The translations under genes and the position numbers were made by a program. Shown here one piece after another: positions 25,202 through 34,003 of a stretch of 41,726 bases of DNA (its first letter is position 1; every line of letters begins with the position of its first letter). Origin of the DNA: Caldithrix sp. GTDB taxonomy: Bacteria; Zhuqueibacterota; Zhuqueibacteria; Oceanimicrobiales; Oceanimicrobiaceae. The notes under the pieces were generated by a model. It was not told the DNA's origin and made no database searches. It saw nothing but the letters and a program-made list of their open reading frames with translations. Where the stretch lies: contig SMXC01000167.1 of the NCBI GenBank assembly GCA_004356825.1, forward strand, positions 1 through 41,726, written 5' to 3'.

Positions 25202-25838
25202 GGTTTGTCCTCCAAAGAGTTTGGTTACTATTTAATAGTTATGCCACTTTCGAATTTGAATTATTCCATTAATTCAGGTCTCACACCGAGAAAACGGTGT
25301 CTTGTTAAAACTGGAATTTAATGTCTCTAAACTCTTCCTTTTAAATTGTGTTTAGGACAATCCGGCGATCCCGGCGTGAGACAACTGCTGAACATCATGA
25401 TGCGTGATTGAAATTTCAATTATGAAATCTGTGGTTTCTTTTTGCAACATCTGTGCCATTAGAAGACACTTTTGATCATAGTTCATGTTTTAAAGTAATG
25501 TTTGTTTCGATAAAGACATCGTTATCTTTAATTATTTAAATAAGTTAATGGCGGACGGAAAGTGCCGTTATTGTAAAAGAGATAATGTTTCATTTATAAA
25601 CATTGCATTGACGTCGTTTATATGTAGTAGATTTTATACGGTTAGAAATCGTGCAACTGCTCGAAAACAGTACATAATTTTCGCAAAATGATACAGTATT
25701 TCAATAAGTTTTAGCGTTTGGAGTTAAATAATCACTTTTTTCTATGGTAAGTATCTCTGTATAGAATTTACCTGATTCCAGGGGAAAAAACCGGACAAGA
25801 TGGTGCTCCTATTTAGGATTTTTGTGCCTAAAAAGACC
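25202..25838. other. Gene-free intergenic region of about 0.64 kb
   Basis: I see no supportable coding sequence here. It is AT-rich and holds the divergent control regions of the response regulator and the cpgS-like gene. A 6-bp hairpin, ACACCG-agaaaa-CGGTGT, lies at 25283-25300, about 80 bases upstream of the regulator gene. A TTGACG at 25608-25613 is followed by AT-rich DNA but no well-spaced -10 box. It could encode a small RNA, but nothing in the sequence proves it. Confidence 0.4.
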
Positions 25839-25867
25839 TTGCAAATTGGTTTTATTTGTAGTATATT
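25839..25867 (+). promoter_or_regulatory. Promoter for the cpgS-like gene and carbamate kinase
   Basis: TTGCAA (25839-25844), a 17-base spacer and TATATT (25862-25867) precede the gene by about 48 bases. A TGGAGG ribosome site is just upstream of the ATG at 25915. Confidence 0.7.
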
Positions 25868-25914
25868 CTCCCCGAATTATTTGAGGATTAGTTGATTAAA
25901 CAACTGGAGGCTTT

Positions 25915-27228
25915 ATGCAACCAACAAAAGTTCTCATAATGGGAGCGGCAGGTAGAGATTTTCATAATTTTAATTTACTGTATAGGAATAACGACCAATA
26001 CAAGGTTTTAGCTTTTACTGCCGCCCAAATTCCTGATATCGAGGGTAGAATATATCCACCTGAGCTCGCAGGTAATCTATATTCTGAAGGCATTCCGATT
26101 CATCACGAAGACGAACTGGAAAGTCTGATTCAAGAGAAGCAAGTCGATGAAGTGGTGTTTTCTTATAGTGACGTTTCCCATGAATATGTTATGCACCAGG
26201 CGGCCTTGGTAAACGCTGCCGGTGCATCTTTTGTGTTGTTGAATACCCGCAAAACTATGATAAAAAGTACCAAGCCAGTGGTGGCAATTTGTGCCGTTCG
26301 CACGGGCTGCGGCAAAAGTCAGACTACCCGTGCCGTCGCTTCAATCTTAAAGAAAATGGATAAGAAATTAGTCGTTGTACGGCATCCGATGCCTTACGGG
26401 AATCTGGTTGCGCAAAAGTGCCAAAGGTTTGCGAATTACGATGATTTAAAAAAGCACGACTGCACAATTGAGGAGCGAGAAGAGTATGAACCGCATTTGG
26501 CAATGGGGTCAATTATTTATGCCGGAATTGACTATGAGGAGATTTTAGCCAAGGCACAAGTAGAAGCAGATGTCGTAATCTGGGATGGTGGCAACAATGA
26601 TACACCCTTTTTTAAGCCTGATTTGCACATTGTTGTCACGGATCCGCTTCGGCCCGGGCATGAACTAAGATACTATCCCGGTGAGACCAATTTGCGCATG
26701 GCGGATGTGGTTATTATTAATAAAGAGGGAAGTGCGAAGTTAGAAGATATTGAGAAAGTGCGGGAAAATACGCATAAGCTAAATGGTAAAGCAACTGTAA
26801 TTGATGCAGTATCCCCTATCTCTGTTGAAGATTCGGCCATTATTAGAGGTAAAAGAGTTTTAGCTGTCGAAGATGGGCCGACTCTCACCCATGGCGAAAT
26901 GAAATTCGGCGCAGCTGTGGTTGCAGCGAAAAAGTTCGGAGCTGCGGAAATTGTTGACCCAAGACCATTTCTCGAAGGTACTTTAAAGGAAACATTTAAA
27001 CTTTATCCCGAAATTGGTGCGGTCTTACCCGCTATGGGATACGGTTCTGCCCAGATGAAAGATCTGGAAACAACGATTAATAATACGGATTGTGACGTGG
27101 TTATTATCGGTACGCCCATTGATCTCAGAAAGCTGATTAACCTAAACAAACCGGCGGTTCGGGTGACCTACGATCTTCAGGAAGTTGGTAAACCAAATCT
27201 GGAAGACGTCCTGCAAAGATTTGCATAG
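25915..27228 (+). CDS. Cyclic 2,3-diphosphoglycerate synthetase-like P-loop protein
   Basis: The 437-aa protein has an N-terminal nucleotide/sugar-fold region (KVLIMGAAGRDFHNFN) and a central P-loop domain with Walker A AVRTGCGKSQTTRAV near residue 126, followed by VVIWDGGNNDTPFFKPDLHIVV and GHELRYYPGETNLRMADVVIINK. This matches the family of archaeal cyclic 2,3-diphosphoglycerate synthetase, which closes 2,3-diphosphoglycerate with ATP in hyperthermophilic methanogens. Bacterial homologues are often annotated only as GTPase-like, and their substrate is not established. It has its own promoter and sits 8 bases from a carbamate kinase gene, so a related phosphoryl-transfer function is possible. 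Confidence 0.82.
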   Translation: MQPTKVLIMGAAGRDFHNFNLLYRNNDQYKVLAFTAAQIPDIEGRIYPPELAGNLYSEGIPIHHEDELESLIQEKQVDEVVFSYSDVSHEYVMHQAALVNAAGASFVLLNTRKTMIKSTKPVVAICAVRTGCGKSQTTRAVASILKKMDKKLVVVRHPMPYGNLVAQKCQRFANYDDLKKHDCTIEEREEYEPHLAMGSIIYAGIDYEEILAKAQVEADVVIWDGGNNDTPFFKPDLHIVVTDPLRPGHELRYYPGETNLRMADVVIINKEGSAKLEDIEKVRENTHKLNGKATVIDAVSPISVEDSAIIRGKRVLAVEDGPTLTHGEMKFGAAVVAAKKFGAAEIVDPRPFLEGTLKETFKLYPEIGAVLPAMGYGSAQMKDLETTINNTDCDVVIIGTPIDLRKLINLNKPAVRVTYDLQEVGKPNLEDVLQRFA

Positions 27229-27235
27229 ACATAAA

Positions 27236-28198
27236 ATGAAGGTGGATAGTTCAAATAGCGGCACAATTGCAGTGGTTGCGTTGGGGGGAAACGCAATTTC
27301 GCGGGAGTTCGAAGAAGGAAACATAGCGCAACAATTCGAAAATACGCGCCGCAGTCTCCTTGGAGTCCTCCACCTGATAAAAAAAGGCTACCGCCTGGCA
27401 ATCACGCATGGCAACGGCCCGCAAGTTGGAAACAATCTGATACGAGTTGAGGAAAGTCGACATTTGGTTCCACCCCTGCCGCTGGGGGTCATTGTTGCGG
27501 ATTTGCAAGGCGGCATGGGATACATGATCCAGCAGACGTTGCAAAATAAGTTGCATCTTGCCGAAATTAAACGCGAAGTTGCCACTATTTTGACCCAGGT
27601 AATTGTAGATAAGAATGATCCTTCTGTTTTAGAACCGACCAAGTTTGTCGGTCCCTATATAAAGGAGGCGGAACTAGGTGACGTGACCCGGAAGCGCGGC
27701 TGGGTTATAAAAGAGGATTCCGGTAGAGGCTACCGCAGGGTTGTTCCATCCCCCGTTCCAATTGAAATTGTGGAGAAAGAAACCATCAGGCATTTAGTTG
27801 AAAACGGCACTATTTTAGTCTGCGGCGGCGGCGGCGGGATTCCGGTTTATGTTGAGAACGACGGGACTTATGAAGGGGTCGATGCTGTTATTGACAAGGA
27901 TTTAGCAGCTGCGATCTTAGCGCGAAATATTAGGGCCGAGGAGTTATACATTTTGACCGCTGTTGAAAAAGTCGCTTTAAACTTCCGAAAAGCGAATGAA
28001 ATTCAACTCGATAAAATAACAGTCCGGGAAGCAAGAAAGTATCTTGAGGATGGCCAGTTTCCAAAAGGCAGCATGGGACCGAAGATTCAAGCGGCTATCA
28101 ATTTTATCGAAGAGGGTGGCAAAGAAGTGATTATTAGTTCAATTGATAAAATGACCGATGCTGCTGAAGGAAAAACCGGAACAAAGATTGTTGCTTAA
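27236..28198 (+). CDS. arcC: Carbamate kinase
   Basis: The amino-acid-kinase-fold enzyme converts carbamoyl phosphate and ADP to carbamate and ATP. Motifs: VVALGGNAIS, ITHGNGPQVGN, VCGGGGGIPVY, the nucleotide-binding DKDLAAAILA and LYILTAVEKVAL, and FPKGSMGPKI. I start at ATG 27236 (MKVDSSNSG), since the ORF-track start at 27185 lies inside the upstream gene. No arginine deiminase or ornithine carbamoyltransferase gene is nearby, so the source of carbamoyl phosphate is unclear. Its partner in the operon is the cpgS-like gene. Confidence 0.92.
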   Translation: MKVDSSNSGTIAVVALGGNAISREFEEGNIAQQFENTRRSLLGVLHLIKKGYRLAITHGNGPQVGNNLIRVEESRHLVPPLPLGVIVADLQGGMGYMIQQTLQNKLHLAEIKREVATILTQVIVDKNDPSVLEPTKFVGPYIKEAELGDVTRKRGWVIKEDSGRGYRRVVPSPVPIEIVEKETIRHLVENGTILVCGGGGGIPVYVENDGTYEGVDAVIDKDLAAAILARNIRAEELYILTAVEKVALNFRKANEIQLDKITVREARKYLEDGQFPKGSMGPKIQAAINFIEEGGKEVIISSIDKMTDAAEGKTGTKIVA

Positions 28199-28207
28199 GC
28201 TGAGAAG

Positions 28208-28243
28208 TAATAATTTTCGAGCCGATCTTGTCGAGAATTATTA
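28208..28243. repeat. 13-bp stem-loop between arcC and sucC
   Basis: TAATAATTTTCGA (28208-28220) and TCGAGAATTATTA (28231-28243) are complementary apart from one G-U/mismatch position, around a 10-base loop. No T run follows, so it is not a typical terminator. It may be an operator, an RNA processing site or a transcript-stabilising hairpin ahead of sucCD. Confidence 0.6.
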
Positions 28244-28291
28244 ACAACTGCTTTCACAAAACTAGAATATCCCAATTTACAGGAGGTAGAT

Positions 28292-29449
28292 TTGAAAATT
28301 CACGAATATCAGGCAAAGGCAATTTTAAAGAATTTTGGCGTTGAGGTGCCTCGTGGCTATCTGGCGGAAACAGCGATCGAAGCTAAAAAGTTTGCTGCTG
28401 AATTAGGGGGGACTGTAGTTGTGAAAGCCCAAATACACGCGGGCGGCCGCGGCAAAGGGGGGGGCGTAAAAATTGCCAAAAACGCAGACGAGGCTGAAGC
28501 TTTTGCAACGGAAATGATCGGCATGAATCTCGTCACCCACCAAACCGGGCCGAAGGGGAAAAAAGTCCGCAAAGTCTTGATTGAAGAAGGGTTGGATATC
28601 CTGCGCGAGCTCTATTTGGGAATCGTTTTAGACCGGACCAATGGCCAACTGGTTTTTATGGCCAGTACCGAAGGCGGTGTAGAAATCGAAAAGGTGGCCA
28701 GCGAAACCCCGGAAAAGATTTTGAAAGAGCACATCGATCTTACGGTGGGGTTGCAGCCTTTTCAAGCGAGAAAGTTGGCGTTCGGTTTAGGTTTGCAAGG
28801 TGAACAGGTAAAGCATGCTTTAAAGTTTTTCAATGCGTTGTACAAAGCATTTATGGAATCGGACTGTTCAATGGCGGAAATTAACCCGCTGGTGGTGACC
28901 AAAGATGGCAACGTTCTCGCCCTAGATGCCAAAATAACTTTCGATGATAACGCCATGTATCGTCACAAAGATTTTGCTGAACTGCGGGACGTATACGAAG
29001 AAGAACCGCTGGAAGTGGAGGCATCGAAATACGGTTTAAACTATATTAAGTTGGACGGCGTGGTAGGGTGTATGGTAAACGGTGCGGGTCTGGCGATGGC
29101 AACAATGGACATGATAAAGATTGCCGGCTCTGAACCCGCTAACTTCCTGGATGTTGGCGGCGGCGCTAGCGCCGAAACTGTGGAAAACGGCTTCAAAATT
29201 TTGTTGTCCGACAAAAACGTCAAGGCTGTTTTGATTAATATCTTTGGTGGCATCGTGCGCTGCGATAGGGTGGCGAAGGGTGTCATTAAGGCAGCTTCGA
29301 AAATGGACATTAATGTGCCTGTGGTGGTTAGACTTGAAGGTACCAACGCGGAGGAAGCCGCCAAACTCCTTGAAGAGTCTGACTTATCTTTCGAAGTTGG
29401 CCGAAATTTCCAGGAGGCTGCTGAAAAGATTGTCGCAGCCATCGCTTGA
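28292..29449 (+). CDS. sucC: Succinyl-CoA synthetase beta subunit (ADP-forming)
   Basis: The ATP-grasp subunit of the TCA-cycle enzyme that makes ATP (or GTP) from succinyl-CoA. The 385-aa protein begins [20 protein letters not shown] and has [37 protein letters not shown] and the C-terminal [13 protein letters not shown], all conserved. The start codon is TTG, with a strong AGGAGG 5 bases upstream. It is followed by sucD after 47 bases. Confidence 0.97.
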   Translation: MKIHEYQAKAILKNFGVEVPRGYLAETAIEAKKFAAELGGTVVVKAQIHAGGRGKGGGVKIAKNADEAEAFATEMIGMNLVTHQTGPKGKKVRKVLIEEGLDILRELYLGIVLDRTNGQLVFMASTEGGVEIEKVASETPEKILKEHIDLTVGLQPFQARKLAFGLGLQGEQVKHALKFFNALYKAFMESDCSMAEINPLVVTKDGNVLALDAKITFDDNAMYRHKDFAELRDVYEEEPLEVEASKYGLNYIKLDGVVGCMVNGAGLAMATMDMIKIAGSEPANFLDVGGGASAETVENGFKILLSDKNVKAVLINIFGGIVRCDRVAKGVIKAASKMDINVPVVVRLEGTNAEEAAKLLEESDLSFEVGRNFQEAAEKIVAAIA

Positions 29450-29496
29450 TAATTACTTACGGACCTAGTTTTTATAAATCGTGAAGGAGAAATAAA

Positions 29497-30369
29497 TTGA
29501 GCATATTAGTTGATGAAAATACCCGACTTGTTGTTCAGGGGATAACCGGGAGTGAAGGGTCATTTCATACCCGCCAGATGATTGAATACGGGACAAATGT
29601 TATCGCTGGTGTTACACCGGGTAAAGGTGGCCAAAAGTTCGATGACAAGGTCCCGGTTTTTAATACACTAGATGAAGCAGTTCGGGAGACCGGGGCGAAT
29701 GCTTCTGCTATTTTTGTGCCTCCACCATTTGCTGCAGACGCAATCATGGAATCTGCAAATGCCGGAATTGCTTTGGTGGTCTGCATCACCGAAGGTATTC
29801 CCACCTTGGACATGGTAAAAGTCCATGCATATTTAAAAGATCGCAATACCCGCTTAATCGGTCCGAACTGTCCCGGAGTTATTTCACCCGGGAAATGCAA
29901 AATCGGAATCATGCCCGGTTTTATTCATCAACCGGGCAAGGTTGGCCTTATCTCTCGAAGTGGCACCCTCACTTATGAAGCAGTGAAGCAGCTCAGCGAT
30001 TTGGGGATCGGTCAATCAACTTGCATCGGAATAGGCGGCGATCCGATTATTGGTACAACATTTACCGACGCGCTTAAGATTTTCAAAGATGACACGGATA
30101 CCGAAGCCGTGGTCATGATTGGTGAGATCGGTGGCACTGCTGAACAAGAAGCCGCTGCTTATATAAATGAGAACCTGGATAAACCGGTGGTGGCCTATGT
30201 GGCGGGTCGGACGGCACCTCCTGGAAGACGAATGGGGCACGCCGGTGCAATTATTTCGGGAAGCGAAGGGACAGCCACTGAAAAAACCGAGATTTTGCGG
30301 AATGCAGGCGTTCATGTTGCGGAGACTCCCGCAGAGATTGGCGCAACGATGCAGAAAGCTTTAAGCTAA
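29497..30369 (+). CDS. sucD: Succinyl-CoA synthetase alpha subunit
   Basis: The 290-aa subunit binds CoA and carries the phosphorylated His. It starts with TTG after AAGGAG. Motifs: [17 protein letters not shown] (CoA-binding), [30 protein letters not shown], and the active-site His in [10 protein letters not shown] near residue 247. It forms the enzyme together with the sucC product, and the two genes are clearly one unit. Confidence 0.97.
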   Translation: MSILVDENTRLVVQGITGSEGSFHTRQMIEYGTNVIAGVTPGKGGQKFDDKVPVFNTLDEAVRETGANASAIFVPPPFAADAIMESANAGIALVVCITEGIPTLDMVKVHAYLKDRNTRLIGPNCPGVISPGKCKIGIMPGFIHQPGKVGLISRSGTLTYEAVKQLSDLGIGQSTCIGIGGDPIIGTTFTDALKIFKDDTDTEAVVMIGEIGGTAEQEAAAYINENLDKPVVAYVAGRTAPPGRRMGHAGAIISGSEGTATEKTEILRNAGVHVAETPAEIGATMQKALS

Positions 30370-30672
30370 ACTAAATTTAATCAACTCAACTCAACTCAAC
30401 TCACTTGTGCATTATTCATAAAAGTTTACTACAGAGACACTAAGCCTGTCCTGAGCGTGCCGAATGGACACGGAGAATAAAAGATTTATAACGAGCGTGT
30501 TTTCAAAACAAAGTTTTTGAAATCGAAATGATTACGCTGACATATGTTCAATATCTCCAATATAATCAAACCTCTGTGCCTTTGTGTCTCTGTGGTTCAT
30601 GAATTATTCAAACTCACTTCAGTTTGGTTTTTGTGAATTGGAGTTTATCTTTTAATCTAAGGAGAATATGTT
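30370..30672. other. Intergenic region with pentanucleotide and palindromic repeats
   Basis: No gene is seen. A TCAAC tandem repeat (four copies plus TCA) lies at 30381-30403. A segment TACAGAGACAC...GACACGGAGAATAAAAG near 30430-30480 is partly complementary to CTCTGTGCCTTTGTGTCTCTGTGG at 30572-30596, making a long interrupted inverted repeat. Embedded in the left arm is CCTGTCCTGAGCGTGCCGAA, which resembles a widespread dispersed repeat type. A weak promoter for ndk (TTGTGA, 16 bases, TAATCT) may lie near 30633-30660. Confidence 0.5.
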
Positions 30673-31101
30673 GTGGAGCTAACTTTGGCAATATTAAAAC
30701 CTGATTGTGTCGGGGCAAATAAAATCGGTAAAGTTGTAGAAAGAATCGAGGCGGCGGGCTATCAAATTCTTTCGATGAAGATGGTTCGTTTAACAAAAGA
30801 AACCGCCGGCGAGTTTTATGCCGTTCATAACGAGAGACCATTTTTTACGGATTTGGTACAATTCATGAGTTCGGGAAAGTGTGTCCCGATGGCTTTGACC
30901 AAAAAAAATGCAGTCGCTGATTTTAGAAAATTAATTGGCGCAACCGACCCCGCCGAAGCTGACCAGGGCACCATTCGCCGGGATTTTGCCGAAAGTAAAC
31001 AAAACAACATTGTCCATGGCTCTGATTCCGTCGCAAATGGAAAACTGGAAATTGGCTTCTTTTTTTCTGAAAAGGAACTTGTCGAGAATAACCTGGCTTA
31101 G
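30673..31101 (+). CDS. ndk: Nucleoside-diphosphate kinase
   Basis: It balances NTP and dNTP pools by phosphotransfer through a His intermediate. The 142-aa protein starts with GTG, preceded by GGAG; the nearby ATG at 30668 is out of frame. Motifs: [32 protein letters not shown], and the catalytic His in [12 protein letters not shown]. Only GTG 30673 gives a proper N-terminus. It is followed by a separate promoter at 31122. Confidence 0.96.
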   Translation: MELTLAILKPDCVGANKIGKVVERIEAAGYQILSMKMVRLTKETAGEFYAVHNERPFFTDLVQFMSSGKCVPMALTKKNAVADFRKLIGATDPAEADQGTIRRDFAESKQNNIVHGSDSVANGKLEIGFFFSEKELVENNLA

Positions 31102-31121
31102 TTAGCTCAGCCAATTTTTTC

Positions 31122-31150
31122 TTGACTCTTGCCCGAAGAAGTGTTACATT
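31122..31150 (+). promoter_or_regulatory. Promoter for the yceD-rpmF-plsX-fab cluster
   Basis: TTGACT (31122-31127), 17 bases and TACATT (31145-31150) lie about 29 bases upstream of the yceD ATG, so the leader is short (about 22 bases). Confidence 0.75.
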
Positions 31151-31178
31151 AATTGTATTATTTGTAGACTCTTAATGT

Positions 31179-31694
31179 ATGAAGATTAATGTTCACAGCC
31201 TTACAGATGGCGTCCATATCTTTGAATTCGACTTAGATGGCTCTGAATTGGATCTGGGAAAACAAGATTTTTCTATTAAGGAGATATCTTTACGGTGTAC
31301 CGTAAATAAAAGCGATAAGAATGTTTATATAGCTTTCAGGGCAAGGGCTAAGGTTGGCTTTGTTTGTGACAGTTGCCTGGTCGATTTCGCCGATGTTTTA
31401 GTAGAGGAGTTCTCTATATTTTACACTTCAGAAAAAGAGACGGTTAAATACGATGACGAGCAAGTCGTTCAGTTATTCAAACCGGGCACTCCAATAGATC
31501 TGAGCAATGGACTCAAAGAGAATCTACTCTTAGCCATCCCGATGAAAATTGTCTGTTCAGAGGATTGCAAGGGTTTATGCTTATCCTGCGGTATGAATTT
31601 GAATGAAGATAGATGTAATTGTAAAAAGACTGTGGTGGACCCGAGATGGGCTGGCTTAGAACAATTAAGAAACGAATCACCCTGTATAAATTGA
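31179..31694 (+). CDS. YceD/DUF177 family protein
   Basis: The 171-aa protein is the usual partner preceding rpmF. It carries the DUF177 Cys signature: CDSCLVDF in the middle and CSEDCKGLCLSCGMNLNEDRCNC near the end, probably a metal site. YceD proteins are linked to 23S rRNA and ribosome biogenesis in several bacteria, though the exact mechanism is unsettled. The start ATG is supported by the promoter upstream and lack of overlap with ndk. Confidence 0.9.
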   Translation: MKINVHSLTDGVHIFEFDLDGSELDLGKQDFSIKEISLRCTVNKSDKNVYIAFRARAKVGFVCDSCLVDFADVLVEEFSIFYTSEKETVKYDDEQVVQLFKPGTPIDLSNGLKENLLLAIPMKIVCSEDCKGLCLSCGMNLNEDRCNCKKTVVDPRWAGLEQLRNESPCIN

Positions 31695-31713
31695 GTTAAA
31701 TAAGGAGAATAGG

Positions 31714-31896
31714 TTGCCATTACCGAAAAGAAGACATTCGAAATCACGGAGAGATAAAAGAAGAACGCATTGGAAGCTGACGGCGCCGAATGTAGCGGAA
31801 TGCTCTAACTGTCATCAACCGAAACTGCCGCATCATGCCTGTCCAAATTGCGGCTACTATAATGGCCGTTCGGTATTTCTTCCAAAAGAAGTTTAA
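31714..31896 (+). CDS. rpmF: 50S ribosomal protein bL32
   Basis: The 60-aa basic protein begins with MPLPKRRHSKSRRDKRR and has the zinc-ribbon pair CSNC and CPNC spaced as in bL32. It is a structural protein of the large subunit. The start is TTG after AAGGAG, and it sits between yceD and plsX, the standard order linking ribosome assembly with lipid synthesis. The protein ends YNGRSVFLPKEV, the normal C-terminus. Confidence 0.96.
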   Translation: MPLPKRRHSKSRRDKRRTHWKLTAPNVAECSNCHQPKLPHHACPNCGYYNGRSVFLPKEV

Positions 31897-31961
31897 TCTG
31901 CAGAGTTGGGATTGAGGTTACCGCCTTTGGAGGGGTCTGACCACAATAATCTAAGAAATAA

Positions 31962-32984
31962 ATGAAGATCGCCATTGACGCTATGGGCGGTGATTATGCC
32001 CCTGAAGCCATCATCCATGGAGGCGTTGAGGCTGCCAAGTCTGGGAAAGGAGAATATGAGGTCGTATTTGTTGGAGATGAATCCACAATAAGTTCAATTC
32101 TTTCCAGACATTTTAGAATCCAAGAATATCCAATATCAATTATTCATGCATCTCAAAAGATCGAGATGTGTGAAACTCCTACCGTTGCTTTGAAAAAAAA
32201 ACCCGATGCTTCTGTTGTCGTTGCGATGAAGTTGCACAAACAGGGCAAAGTCGACGCCGTTGTAACTGCGGGTCATACCGGCGCTTCGATGGCTTCAGCT
32301 TTTTTTAGCTTGGGCAGGATAAAAGGAGTCAGGCGTCCTGCCATCGGCTCGCTCATCCCCCATGGGCAGGGAGTGACTTTACTCATTGATGTCGGTGCCA
32401 ATTTAGAATGTAAACCGATTCACTTATTACAATTTGGAATAATGGGTGACATCTATATGAAAAATGTTTATCATATTGCTGAGCCCAAAATAGGTTTGCT
32501 TAATATTGGCGAGGAAGCGACAAAGGGTAACAAAATTCATAAAGAAGGAAATAGAATTCTTACTGAGAGTAACTTGAACTTCGTCGGCAATGTTGAGGGC
32601 AGAGACATCATGAGCGGACTCGTGGATGTCATCGTCTGCGAGGGCTTTGTCGGCAATGTTGTCTTGAAGTTTGCTGAGAGTTTTAACGGAGTTTACTCCA
32701 AAACTCTAAAAAGAAAGATTGGGAAAAAAGTATTTTCAAACATCGGTGCGTTTTTTTTAAAACCGACGTTTAAGAGACTGCGTCGAATTTATGACTATGA
32801 AGAATATGGTGGCGCTCCTTTGTTAGGCATAAACGGAACCTGTATGATTTGTCACGGAAGTTCGACCCCCAAGGCAATTATGCACGCAGTCATAGAGGCA
32901 AGCTCCATGATTAAGCAACGGGTGAATGAAAAGATAAGTCAGGAACTTGTCGGAATGATGGAGGAGGGAAAAAATGCAGAATAA
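31962..32984 (+). CDS. plsX: Phosphate acyltransferase PlsX
   Basis: It converts acyl-ACP to acyl-phosphate, the substrate for PlsY in phosphatidic acid synthesis. The 340-aa protein starts MKIAIDAMGGDYAPEAIIHG and has TAGHTGASMASA, LLIDVGANLECKP and GVNGTC-type residues in the C-terminal part (GINGTCMICHGSS). It overlaps fabH by 11 bases, suggesting translational coupling. Confidence 0.96.
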   Translation: MKIAIDAMGGDYAPEAIIHGGVEAAKSGKGEYEVVFVGDESTISSILSRHFRIQEYPISIIHASQKIEMCETPTVALKKKPDASVVVAMKLHKQGKVDAVVTAGHTGASMASAFFSLGRIKGVRRPAIGSLIPHGQGVTLLIDVGANLECKPIHLLQFGIMGDIYMKNVYHIAEPKIGLLNIGEEATKGNKIHKEGNRILTESNLNFVGNVEGRDIMSGLVDVIVCEGFVGNVVLKFAESFNGVYSKTLKRKIGKKVFSNIGAFFLKPTFKRLRRIYDYEEYGGAPLLGINGTCMICHGSSTPKAIMHAVIEASSMIKQRVNEKISQELVGMMEEGKNAE

Positions 32985-33966
32985 GACTGTGAGTTCAATG
33001 ATCTGCGGGATAGGCGCGGCCGTTCCGGAGAGAATTCTCACCAATGCCGATTTGGCAAAAATGGTGGATACCACTGACCAGTGGATTCATGAACGCACGG
33101 GAATGAAAGTCCGTCATATAGTTGACGATAAGGTGCAGAATTCTGACTTATCTGCACAAGCTGCAAAGAAAGCTTTGGACGATGCACAAATGACCGCCGA
33201 AGAAATTGACACAATTATCGTCGCGACAGTGACCGGCGATGTCAGATTCCCTGCCACCGCCTGCTATGTCCAGGAAAAAATTGGCGCTGTAAATGCCGCC
33301 GCTTTTGATATTTCAGCCGCGTGTTCAGGCTTTCTTTTCGGACTTAGAATCGCCGACGCATTTATCGCATCCGGAAAAAGTAAGAATGTCCTGATCATTG
33401 GCTGTGAAATTCTGTCCAGAATAGTGGATTGGAAAGACCGGGCAACCTGTGTTTTATTTGGCGATGCAGCAGGTGCTGCCATTGTGGGCCCGGCAAATAA
33501 CGACGGCCGCGGTGTTTTAGGAACATTTATCAAGACCGATGGCAGGCTCACTCAACTCTTGTGGGCGCCCGGCGGCGGTACCCGATTCCCTGCGGAGGTA
33601 GCTTTAAGTGAGAACATGAATAGTATCAAAATGAAGGGGCAGGAGGTGTTCAAAGCTGCAGTTACTGCAATGGGTGACGCGGCTGTCCATATATTGGAAG
33701 AAACCGGGATAACGCCGGATGAGATCGATCTTCTGATCCCTCACCAGGCAAATATCAGGATCATTAATGCGACTGCGCGCCGTTTGAAAATGCCGATGGA
33801 AAAAGTTTTTGTAAACGTACAAGACTATGGCAATACTTCGGCGGCCTCTATTCCGTTAGCGCTCACCGAAGCACGCCAAAAAGGAATTTTAAAAGACGGC
33901 GACATTTGTGTGATGGTAGCTTTTGGCGGCGGCTTTACCTGGGCTTCGGCTGCGGTCCGATTTTAA
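32974..33966 (+). CDS. fabH: Beta-ketoacyl-ACP synthase III
   Basis: It starts fatty-acid synthesis by condensing acetyl-CoA with malonyl-ACP. The 330-aa protein has all catalytic residues: Cys in DISAACSGF, His in IPHQANIRI and Asn in GNTSAAS. The overlap with plsX and the following fabD, fabG, acpP and fabF place it in the standard lipid operon. The start chosen (ATG 32974) gives MQNKTVSSMICGIGAAVPE, a normal N-terminus. Confidence 0.96.
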   Translation: MQNKTVSSMICGIGAAVPERILTNADLAKMVDTTDQWIHERTGMKVRHIVDDKVQNSDLSAQAAKKALDDAQMTAEEIDTIIVATVTGDVRFPATACYVQEKIGAVNAAAFDISAACSGFLFGLRIADAFIASGKSKNVLIIGCEILSRIVDWKDRATCVLFGDAAGAAIVGPANNDGRGVLGTFIKTDGRLTQLLWAPGGGTRFPAEVALSENMNSIKMKGQEVFKAAVTAMGDAAVHILEETGITPDEIDLLIPHQANIRIINATARRLKMPMEKVFVNVQDYGNTSAASIPLALTEARQKGILKDGDICVMVAFGGGFTWASAAVRF

Positions 33967-34003
33967 ATCCATTTACGATTTTTGAATTTTACGGAGGGTA
34001 AAA

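Noticed and set aside
30381-30403. TCAAC tandem repeat considered as a CRISPR or regulatory array
   Set aside because: The unit is five bases with no spacers. It is a simple microsatellite.
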